From NCBI GenBank assembly GCA_002282555.1, contig NCJR01000033.1:1-11515 (forward strand): a stretch of DNA of 11,515 nt, given 5' to 3'. Positions 7,041 through 11,515 of this stretch are shown piece after piece; position 1 is the stretch's first letter, and each line of letters begins with the position of its first letter. This DNA comes from Rhodobacterales bacterium 34-62-10. GTDB lineage: Bacteria; Pseudomonadota; Alphaproteobacteria; Rhodobacterales; Rhodobacteraceae. Under the pieces are notes generated by a model that ran no database searches, was not told where the DNA came from, and saw only the letters and a program-made list of their open reading frames with translations. Position numbers and translations under genes: made by a program.

Positions 7041-7227
7041 ACACCGGCCAATGAAACGCGCGCGGATACCGATCTGGATCAGTATGGCGCGCGACAAACC
7101 CTTCTATCACCGCCTTGCATGACACGAGGTGGCGCGTTCCAGTGAACGGCCCTTCTGCGCCAGCAAGGATCACAAGGACCGGGCCGCAAGCGCCCTGTCC
7201 CGGCACCACGGTAGAAGGACATAGACC

Positions 7228-7593
7228 ATGGACGAAAGACGCACCGAACGGACACCGACATCGACCCATACGACGATCAACAAGACCGAAGCAAAACCCT
7301 CGGGCGGCAACAGCACCATGTGGTTTCTGATGGGCGGCATCGTGGCCGTGCTTGCCGTGGTCGGCTATCTGGTCATGGGCGACGGCGGTTTGACGGCCTC
7401 CGACGCAACCACGCCAGCGGGGGGCAACCTGTCGATCAATGTCGACACACAGACAGCACCCGCCCCCACCGAGCCTGCGGCACCTGCACCTGCACCTGAG
7501 CCTGCGCCTGCGCCTGCGGCACCTGCGCCTGCGCCGACAGCGACCGAACCTGCCCCAACCGCGCCCGCACCGACACCCCCTCCGGCCGATTGA
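7228..7593 (+). CDS. Single-span membrane protein with Pro/Ala-rich tail
   Basis: 121-aa protein of unknown function. Residues 1-30 are polar and basic (several Arg and Lys), 31-51 form one hydrophobic helix (MWFLMGGIVAVLAVVGYLVM), and 76-121 is almost entirely Ala, Pro, Glu and Thr in PAPA/EPAP repeats. By the positive-inside rule the N-terminus is cytoplasmic and the tail periplasmic, where a stiff Pro/Ala rod could reach into or across the periplasm; that is inference. The tail is encoded by imperfect CCTGCR hexamers (about 7474-7536), which are prone to slippage. AGAAGGA (7213-7219) lies 8 bases before the ATG. It converges on the Crp/Fnr gene. The codon pattern supports a real gene, but no domain is recognised. 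Confidence 0.75.
   Translation: MDERRTERTPTSTHTTINKTEAKPSGGNSTMWFLMGGIVAVLAVVGYLVMGDGGLTASDATTPAGGNLSINVDTQTAPAPTEPAAPAPAPEPAPAPAAPAPAPTATEPAPTAPAPTPPPAD
7474..7536 (+). repeat. Imperfect hexanucleotide repeat within the Pro/Ala tail
   Basis: Repeated CCTGCG/CCTGCA/CCTGAG units encode alternating Ala and Pro. In-frame gain or loss of units would change tail length without a frameshift. Confidence 0.65.
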
Positions 7594-7623
7594 CGCCCGA
7601 CGTCAGAGCGCGTCCCGCCTCCT

Positions 7624-7650
7624 GGTTTGTGATCTCACACATCGCAAACC
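7624..7650. terminator. Hairpin between convergent genes
   Basis: Ten-base-pair stem GGTTTGTGAT (7624-7633) with ATCGCAAACC (7641-7650), one T-G wobble, 7-base loop. It sits 30 bases after one stop codon and 20 bases beyond the other, so it can serve both convergent genes. There is no strong T run on either side. Confidence 0.5.
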
Positions 7651-7669
7651 GGGATCGCAGGACGCGCGC

Positions 7670-8401
7670 TCAGCGCAGCAAGGGACCGTCATGATCCAGA
7701 TAGTCGATGTCGAACCCGGAAAATTCCTTCAACCGCTGGAAATCGTCAAAGGTCACATGCCCCTTCTGAAAGGTGACAAGCCCATCCTCGCGCAGGTTGC
7801 GCAGCACCCGGTTCACATGCACCGCCGTCAGCCCAAGCACATCCGCCAGATGATATTGCGTCAGCGGGCAATCGTAACCCAGCTTGTCGCCCAGCCCCAC
7901 CAGCTTGAGCCGTGCACCCATCTCCAGCAGGAAATGCCCCATCCGCTCGTCCGCATTGCGGCGGCCAAGATTGACCAGATGTTCGACAACCATCGCCTCG
8001 TCGCGTGATGCCGCCCAAAGAATGGCGGTCGCCAGACGCGGGGATTGGCCGAACCCGTCAAGGATGTCGGCCGCCAGCACCACAGACGCCTCCAGCCGCG
8101 TGACAGCCTCGACGCTGTGATCGGCGGTGCGGAACAGAACGCTGCGCAGCCCCAGAAAATCGCCGGGGATCTGGATATCCACGATCTGCCGCCCCCCATC
8201 GGGAAGGATCTTGTACGAACAGGCCCAGCCCTCGGCCAAAATGAAGGCCGTCTGTTTCGCCTGACCCTCTGTGACCATCTCATGTCCGGGCAAAAAGGTC
8301 TTTCTGCTGCGGTGAAACCGGCTCAGGATATCCAGATCGGCATCCGACAGCGCGACAAAAGCGGACAGTTTACGCGTCAACGGGCTTTTCAATATCGACA
8401 T
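7670..8401 (-). CDS. Crp/Fnr-family transcriptional regulator
   Basis: 243-aa regulator with an N-terminal cyclic-nucleotide-binding-type beta-barrel (about 12-130, including IPGDFLGL at 78-85), the long dimerisation helix, and a C-terminal winged helix (about 175-215) with PLTQYHLADVLGLTAVHVNR. The recognition helix reads VHVNRVL rather than the ET-SR pattern of Crp and FNR, and there is no N-terminal Cys cluster, so it is not an FNR-type iron-sulfur oxygen sensor. This subgroup is common in alphaproteobacteria, with effectors mostly unknown. The frame extends to an ATG at 8449, but that has no ribosome binding site; the ATG at 8401 has an AAAGAG stretch at good spacing and begins MSILKSPLT, as I recall for relatives. 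It is divergent from the 77-aa gene and could regulate it. Confidence 0.88.
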   Translation of the reverse strand: MSILKSPLTRKLSAFVALSDADLDILSRFHRSRKTFLPGHEMVTEGQAKQTAFILAEGWACSYKILPDGGRQIVDIQIPGDFLGLRSVLFRTADHSVEAVTRLEASVVLAADILDGFGQSPRLATAILWAASRDEAMVVEHLVNLGRRNADERMGHFLLEMGARLKLVGLGDKLGYDCPLTQYHLADVLGLTAVHVNRVLRNLREDGLVTFQKGHVTFDDFQRLKEFSGFDIDYLDHDGPLLR

Positions 8402-8510
8402 GGCATCTCTTTCGATGACGGGGGCAAAGGGAATTTTCCGAAGACGCATTCAGCCGAAATCGAAAGGCCGCATACTGCTCTCGATCAGCGCAGCACATCA
8501 CAAACTGTTT

Positions 8511-8545
8511 AAGGAGGTATCAGGTTCCCTCCGCAGGGGGTGAAC
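8511..8545 (+). promoter_or_regulatory. Orphan Shine-Dalgarno sequence in a foldable leader
   Basis: A perfect anti-16S match AAGGAGGT (8511-8518) has no ATG, GTG or TTG at usable spacing. GGAGG (8513-8517) can pair with CCTCC (8528-8532); alternatively 8524-8531 can pair with 8537-8545 to form a different hairpin. It lies about 60 bases before the ATG of the 77-aa gene, so a role in controlling that leader is possible but unproven. Confidence 0.35.
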
Positions 8546-8577
8546 TCGAAAATTTTCCTCAAAAAGCGAGAAGACCC

Positions 8578-8811
8578 ATGACAGCCTTGAACGATATTGC
8601 CGGGCAAGCTGCTTTGACCATTTGCGAGTCACTGCTGTTGGCTTTGTCCGAACGGAACATTCTTCCCGAAAGCGAGATCATCGGAATCCTCAAGGATGCC
8701 GCCGCATCGCATGAGTTCCTGCCCGTCTGCGACGATGCCGAACAACACGCTGCCGTGGCCGCCTTGATCAACACGATGATCGACCATCGCAGCATGCCGA
8801 ACCGACGCTGA
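8578..8811 (+). CDS. Small conserved-looking protein, unknown function
   Basis: 77-aa acidic, probably all-helical cytoplasmic protein starting MTALNDIAGQAALTICESLL. There is no signal peptide, membrane span or recognised domain; the first 40 residues have the heptad-like spacing of an amphipathic helix, and C16 and C56 are the only cysteines. I have an impression of similar short hypotheticals in Rhodobacterales but cannot name a family. GAGAAG lies about 5 bases before the ATG. Codon use is typical of the window. It is divergent from the Crp/Fnr regulator across a 176-base leader with unusual sequence features, and is followed by a perfect hairpin, which together suggest a single-gene transcript. 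Confidence 0.7.
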   Translation: MTALNDIAGQAALTICESLLLALSERNILPESEIIGILKDAAASHEFLPVCDDAEQHAAVAALINTMIDHRSMPNRR

Positions 8812-8818
8812 CAGCCCT

Positions 8819-8837
8819 GCAAGACGACAGGTCTTGC
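8819..8837 (+). terminator. Perfect hairpin after the 77-aa gene
   Basis: GCAAGAC (8819-8825) pairs with GTCTTGC (8831-8837) around a 5-base loop, 8 bases after the stop. There is no T run, so termination strength is uncertain; it could instead stabilise the 3' end. The sequence from here to 8969 holds no other feature I can support. Confidence 0.45.
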
Positions 8838-8948
8838 CCCAAGGTACAGGCGTTGTGTGACATCCGCCCGTCCTGATGCCTGCGGTAAGGGATATCCTGC
8901 ACCGCGACCCTGCGGCGATCTCAGCCCGCCTCCGCGCGTGACATCGTC

Positions 8949-8968
8949 CCAAGGTTGTTATGCCTTGG
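8949..8968 (-). terminator. Hairpin after the 24-aa membrane peptide gene
   Basis: CCAAGG (8949-8954) and CCTTGG (8963-8968) form a 6-bp stem with an 8-base loop, 2 bases beyond the stop of the minus-strand small gene. No T run is present. Confidence 0.4.
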
Positions 8969-8969
8969 C

Positions 8970-9044
8970 TCAGCGAAGGCCAAGCGCGCCAAGGATAAAC
9001 AGGACAATGACCACAAGGCCGACGATGTAAATGATGCTATTCAT
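8970..9044 (-). CDS. 24-aa single-span membrane peptide
   Basis: ATG at 9044 down to TGA at 8970-8972 encodes 24 residues starting MNSIIYIVGLVVIVLFIL and ending GALGLR. Nearly the whole chain is one hydrophobic helix with a single C-terminal Arg. I recall near-identical peptides (MNSIIYIVGLVVIV...) annotated as tiny hypotheticals in Rhodobacterales and other alphaproteobacteria, which is the main reason to accept such a short frame. A GGGAAA stretch lies about 4 bases before the ATG and a hairpin follows the stop. It stands alone in an otherwise gene-free stretch. The function is unknown; tiny membrane peptides often modulate larger membrane proteins or respond to stress, but nothing here shows which. 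Confidence 0.7.
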   Translation of the reverse strand: MNSIIYIVGLVVIVLFILGALGLR

Positions 9045-9490
9045 GTGTTTCCCACGTTTGTGAAACCAGTGACTGATCATTTTCGCCGCAGAGTTATCGG
9101 CCAAGGCAAATGCGACGACTAACATGGATCAGTCTTGATGATCTTTTTGTCCCGAGAAGGCCTGACGCCCGCACGCGGCAAGAACCGGATAGTCCCGATC
9201 CGAATACAGCAAGATCCCAGTGGCTTGCCGAAACCCCGTGCGGGATTGCGGCGCTTTCAGGTATTCGAACCAAGAAATGACGTGGCGGAACGCGGCGCGA
9301 TGCAAATTTCAGTTTCACTGATTTGGATTAGTCCGGCGAGGGGGAACCCAACCTATCACATCTCCAGTGATCGAATCCTCGCTCACATCGCGTTTCTTTG
9401 CAGACACGGAATAGCTTCAGGAAAAGCCCTTATCGGCATTTCGGAATAGATGCTTTTTCCGTCTCTGCGAAAAACCATGAAAGATTATAC
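9045..9490. other. 446-base gene-free region, lower GC than neighbours
   Basis: No frame here looks coding on either strand and the base composition is visibly nearer to even than in the flanking genes. It must hold the promoters of the minus-strand peptide and of the SH3/DUF1236 gene, but I cannot pick either with confidence. Short dyads are present: TCAGT/ACTGA (9309-9313 and 9317-9321) and ATCAC/GTGAT (9355-9359 and 9367-9371). Confidence 0.5.
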
Positions 9491-10132
9491 ATGTCTATGA
9501 AGCTTGCCCTCAGTGCTGCCGTCGCCGGTCTGGTTCTCACCTCCACGGCCCATGCCCAGACCACCGCAACGGCCTGGACCGAACTGAACCTGCGCTCGGG
9601 CCCCGGCGCGACCTATGACATCATCGCCGTCATCCCGACATCGCAAAGCGTGACGGTCGATGGCTGCCTTGACGAATCCAACTGGTGCCGCGTGTCCTAT
9701 GGCGAAATCAATGGCTGGGCTGCGGGCGATTACCTGACCGCCACCGTGGATGCGCCGATTGTCGTCAACCGCGAGCGGCTGGCCGTCAAGACCATCACCT
9801 ATGAAAAGGCACCCGACGCGACCGTCGGTGGCGGCGCGACCGGGGCTGTTGCCGGTGCGATCATCGCAGGTCCGGTCGGTGCCATCGTGGGCGCGGTCGT
9901 GGGCATGACCCTCGGCGATGCGGTCACCCCGGAAGAGCGTGTGACAACCTATGTCCGCGCCAACCCGGTCGAGCCGATCTATCTGGATGGCGAAGTCGTC
10001 GTCGGTGCCGGTATTCCCGAATCCGTGACCCTGTCGGAAGTTCCCGACAGCGAATACTATTATGCCTATATCAACGGCGTGCCCGTTCTGGTCGAACGTG
10101 AACAGCGCCGCGTCGTTTACGTCGTCCGGTAA
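9491..10132 (+). CDS. Exported SH3-domain protein with DUF1236 C-terminus
   Basis: 213-aa predicted periplasmic or envelope protein. Residues 1-22 are a Sec signal peptide (MSMKLALSAAVAGLVLTSTA then HA, cleavage before Q23). A bacterial SH3 domain (SH3_3 type) spans about 27-84 with LNLRSGPG (32-39) and GWAAGDYL (75-82); C59 and C66 could form a disulfide after export. A glycine-zipper stretch follows (113-141, GGGATGAVAGAIIAGPVGAI...), which may insert into or pack against membrane. The C-terminus (about 145-213) resembles DUF1236: TPEER, then GAGIPESVTL and YAYINGVPVLVE. SH3 domains of this kind bind peptidoglycan peptides in some proteins; that role is inferred here. The frame is open upstream to 9398, but the signal peptide fixes the start at 9491 (or 9497). 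A strong terminator follows. Confidence 0.87.
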   Translation: MSMKLALSAAVAGLVLTSTAHAQTTATAWTELNLRSGPGATYDIIAVIPTSQSVTVDGCLDESNWCRVSYGEINGWAAGDYLTATVDAPIVVNRERLAVKTITYEKAPDATVGGGATGAVAGAIIAGPVGAIVGAVVGMTLGDAVTPEERVTTYVRANPVEPIYLDGEVVVGAGIPESVTLSEVPDSEYYYAYINGVPVLVEREQRRVVYVVR

Positions 10133-10161
10133 ATCACCACCTCAGTTGCCCTGAGATCTGG

Positions 10162-10188
10162 CGGTCCGGGAAACCGGGCCGTCTTTTT
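10162..10188 (+). terminator. Rho-independent terminator of the SH3/DUF1236 gene
   Basis: CGGTCCGG (10162-10169) and CCGGGCCG (10174-10181) form an 8-bp stem with one wobble pair and a stable GAAA tetraloop, followed by TCTTTTT. This is the most canonical terminator in the window. A small CTCAG/CTGAG hairpin (10141-10145 and 10151-10155) precedes it. Confidence 0.9.
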
Positions 10189-10247
10189 GCACAATTGATA
10201 TTCATCCCACCACCGGGTCATTTCCCGTTTTGCAAAACCGCGAATTG

Positions 10248-10282
10248 GATCAGGGCGCGACCACGAATAGCCCGCCCTGATC
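10248..10282. repeat. Perfect 10-bp inverted repeat
   Basis: GATCAGGGCG (10248-10257) and CGCCCTGATC (10273-10282) are exact inverted copies separated by 15 bases. It lies in the 258-base gap between the SH3 gene and the recombinase-like gene, with no T run on either side, so it could be a protein-binding site or a structured RNA leader. Confidence 0.6.
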
Positions 10283-10390
10283 AGCTGCGAATACCACTGC
10301 CGATCAAAAACCACCGTCCCGACCGTGCCGGAATGTCCCGGCATCGCAGATCCGCCAGCCGCCCCGCCAAATCACGCAGGAGCCGTCACA

Positions 10391-10852
10391 GTGATCAGAC
10401 CCGATCAGCCACAACGCCGCGTTGCGCTTTATGCGCGCACCGCCACCGATATCAGAACCCCGAACTCGGTCGAAACCCAACTCGCCATCTGCCGCGCCTA
10501 TGCGCAACGGCAGGACTGGCAGATCCAGATGACGCTGTCCGACAAGGACATGGCCGGGGAAAGTGACGCGCGGCCCGGTTTTCAGGCGCTCTGCCGCGCC
10601 GTGGAAAGCGGGGCCGTCGATATCGTCCTGTTCGTCTCGCTCGATCGCCTCAGCCGCGACCTTGGCCTGGTCCGCCTGTTCCAGCGAACCGCGAACAGCC
10701 AAAAGGTCGAACTCCACCAGATCGACTATGGCAAGGCGCACCTGCTGGACCTCGCGCTGCTGTCGGCCAGCGATTTCCGGAAACTGGCCACACGGCGCGC
10801 AACCCGGATCAGCGGCCTTGGCAGCCCCATCGCGGCAGCACCCTCGCGCTGA
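10391..10852 (+). CDS. Stand-alone serine-recombinase catalytic domain, nucleophile missing
   Basis: 153-aa protein consisting only of a resolvase/invertase N-terminal domain. The fold is recognisable from RRVALYARTATD (9-20), SVETQLAICRAYAQRQ (26-41), ARPGFQAL (60-67) and SLDRLSRD (83-90). In active serine recombinases the first motif reads Y-A-R-x-S-T/S; here it is Y14-A15-R16-T17-A18-T19, so the nucleophilic Ser is Ala. Arg16 and the DRLSR arginines (R86, R89) remain. There is no DNA-binding helix-turn-helix or zinc-ribbon domain after about residue 120. The GTG at 10391 is chosen because AGGAG (10378-10382) sits 8 bases upstream; an in-frame ATG at 10325 lacks such a site. It is therefore unlikely to recombine DNA and may be domesticated. 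No transposon ends are seen around it. Confidence 0.75.
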   Translation: MIRPDQPQRRVALYARTATDIRTPNSVETQLAICRAYAQRQDWQIQMTLSDKDMAGESDARPGFQALCRAVESGAVDIVLFVSLDRLSRDLGLVRLFQRTANSQKVELHQIDYGKAHLLDLALLSASDFRKLATRRATRISGLGSPIAAAPSR

Positions 10853-10912
10853 CGCAGGTCCGCCTCCCCATGCGCCCGCAAGCCTCTGCCGATGCCCCCA
10901 AGGATGACCCCA

Positions 10913-10938
10913 AAGAAGCGACATGAAGAAGCGACATG
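10913..10938 (+). repeat. Perfect 13-bp tandem duplication
   Basis: AAGAAGCGACATG occurs at 10913-10925 and directly again at 10926-10938. Each copy holds an ATG, but neither opens a convincing gene. It abuts the palindrome at 10941. Confidence 0.85.
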
Positions 10939-10940
10939 AT

Positions 10941-10958
10941 GACTGATCCTGATCAGTC
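10941..10958. promoter_or_regulatory. 18-bp palindrome, FNR/Crp-like operator candidate
   Basis: GACTGATC (10941-10948) and GATCAGTC (10951-10958) are perfect 8-bp arms around CT. The core CTGAT-N4-ATCAG differs from the FNR-type box TTGAT-N4-ATCAA only in the outermost base of each half. A weak -10-like TACTAT (10979-10984) would put the dyad centre near -41.5 of a start around 10991, the usual activator position. The downstream target would be the small membrane protein gene at 11147. All of this is inference from spacing. Confidence 0.35.
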
Positions 10959-11146
10959 CGGGACAGCACGGCGCAGGCTACTATGCCGGATGCCCCGCAA
11001 TACGGCACCTCTGCACGCCTGCCGCAAGGGTCCCACGCCAGTCCTGCCTGATCATACCGCCCCCGGATGTCCGCGCCCGCCACAACCTGCAGGGCAGGCC
11101 GCTTGTGTGCCCCGCTGCCATCATCCCAATCCCAAGGAAACCAAAC

Positions 11147-11338
11147 ATGTCTTTAGTCAATCTTGTCATCACCCTCATCGTTGTCGGTGTTCTTCTGTGG
11201 GTCGTGAACACCTACATCCCGATGGATCGCAAGATCAAATCCATCCTGAACGCCGTGGTCGTGATCTTCGTCATCCTCTGGATCCTCAGCGGGACCGGGC
11301 TTCTGAGTGGTCTGAGTGGCATCCGGGTCGGCGGCTGA
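11147..11338 (+). CDS. Two-span small membrane protein, Thivi_2564-like
   Basis: 63-aa inner-membrane protein. Residues 4-24 form a first hydrophobic helix (VNLVITLIVVGVLLWVVNTY), then the conserved-looking loop IPMDRKIKSILN (25-36), then a second helix at about 35-55. The order and loop (NTYIPMD-KIK-ILN) match the small family I know as Thivi_2564 membrane proteins, whose function is not established. AAGGA (11134-11138) lies 8 bases before the ATG at 11147, which decides this start over an in-frame ATG at 11105 that has a non-membrane leader. The upstream 294 bases carry a 13-bp duplication and a palindrome but no gene. The partial STAS gene begins 13 bases after its stop. Confidence 0.82.
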   Translation: MSLVNLVITLIVVGVLLWVVNTYIPMDRKIKSILNAVVVIFVILWILSGTGLLSGLSGIRVGG

Positions 11339-11351
11339 CGAACCCGGCCCC

Positions 11352-11515
11352 ATGGCCGTCTCCGGGGCGCTGACCGGGCAGGTCACGCTGGCCACATTGA
11401 CCGAAAACCGCGCCCGTCTTGACGGGTTGGATCGCACAGGCAGGCTGGACCTGTCCGGCGTCACGGCACTCGATACGGCCGGGGCATGGCTTTTGCTCCG
11501 GTTTCAGGCGGCTGG
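11352..11515 (+). CDS. Partial STAS-domain protein, likely N-terminus of an MlaE-type ABC permease
   Basis: Open frame running off the window end; about 54 residues are visible, beginning MAVSGALTGQVTLATL. The segment RLDLSGVTALDTAGAWLLL matches the STAS-like N-terminal domain found in front of MlaE-type (DUF140) permeases of many alphaproteobacteria, which move phospholipids between the membranes. The permease part itself is outside the window, so a stand-alone STAS protein remains possible. Neither the ATG at 11352 nor the in-frame GTG at 11316 (which would overlap the previous gene) has a good ribosome binding site; I use the ATG. It may be cotranscribed with the small membrane protein gene 13 bases upstream. 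Confidence 0.6.
   Translation, partial: MAVSGALTGQVTLATLTENRARLDGLDRTGRLDLSGVTALDTAGAWLLLRFQAA

Noticed and set aside
3561..7097. Stop-free minus-strand frame of 1178 codons opposite fabB, fabI and the flavoprotein
   Set aside because: It is antisense to three firmly identified genes, has no recognisable domain and crosses their intergenic spacers; long antisense frames are expected from GC-rich third positions.
8500..8527. GGAAC with a TT 19 bases on (minus strand), like an EcfG/RpoE2 stress promoter before the Crp/Fnr gene
   Set aside because: The -10 lacks the full CGTT, no other gene here has such a motif, and many Rhodobacterales lack the EcfG system; it could be chance.
9247..9275. 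GGTTCGAATACC on the minus strand, like a tRNA T-arm
   Set aside because: No matching acceptor, D-arm or anticodon arm can be folded around it.
9135..9449. Plus-strand 104-codon frame in the low-GC gap
   Set aside because: No ribosome binding site, no codon bias and no recognisable motif; the overlapping minus frame (9094-9318) is no better.
10117..10344. 75-codon minus-strand frame after the SH3/DUF1236 gene
   Set aside because: It runs through a canonical terminator and a perfect inverted repeat, with no ribosome binding site or motif.
9071..11056. Repeated CTGATCA words in the right part of the window
   Set aside because: The same word also occurs inside unrelated coding genes (near 759 and 4863), so the scatter is not clearly non-random; only the exact 18-bp dyad was kept.
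10304..11083. 259-codon minus-strand frame opposite the recombinase-like gene
   Set aside because: The plus strand shows clear resolvase motifs, while this frame shows none and covers non-coding gaps on both sides.
10936..11373. Plus-strand frame starting at the 13-bp duplication
   Set aside because: It overlaps the small two-span membrane protein in another frame, is rich in Pro/Arg/His as expected of a shadow, and lacks a ribosome binding site.

Overview
The window looks like chromosome of a GC-rich alphaproteobacterium of the order Rhodobacterales. The reasons are the strong GC bias in third codon positions, an Irr-type Fur-family regulator divergent from a fabA-fabB-fabI operon, and several small conserved proteins that I associate with that order (a 24-residue single-span membrane peptide, a Thivi_2564-type membrane protein, an SH3 plus DUF1236 exported protein). 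I see no rRNA, tRNA, CRISPR array, intact insertion sequence or phage gene. The order-level call rests on recalled gene content, not on a search.

Layout. 1-1260: an FKBP/SlyD-type prolyl isomerase and a membrane protein with a CxxCxxC motif, both on +; the second ends inside a short tandem repeat. 1254-2783 on -: irr, a good rho-independent terminator, then a zinc-free MDR quinone oxidoreductase. 2784-2990: the divergent irr/fabA promoter region. 2991-5624 on +: fabA, fabB and fabI, which introduce the cis double bond, elongate, and perform enoyl-ACP reduction in anaerobic-type unsaturated fatty acid synthesis. 5709-6971 on +: a flavin monooxygenase resembling PhzS.

7228-11338 is a looser region of short, mostly envelope-related genes with long spacers: a single-span protein with a Pro/Ala tail, a Crp/Fnr-family regulator (-), a 77-aa protein of unknown function, a 24-aa membrane peptide (-), an SH3/DUF1236 exported protein, a stand-alone serine-recombinase catalytic domain whose nucleophile position is Ala, and a two-span Thivi_2564-like protein. 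The window ends inside a STAS domain that probably starts an MlaE-type lipid-transport permease.

The most unusual items are the apparently catalytically dead resolvase domain with its own good ribosome binding site, the 24-codon membrane gene, an orphan perfect Shine-Dalgarno sequence in a foldable leader, an FNR-like 18-bp palindrome next to a 13-bp tandem duplication, and a repeat array that contains a stop codon. I found no convincing new multi-gene defence or biosynthetic system.
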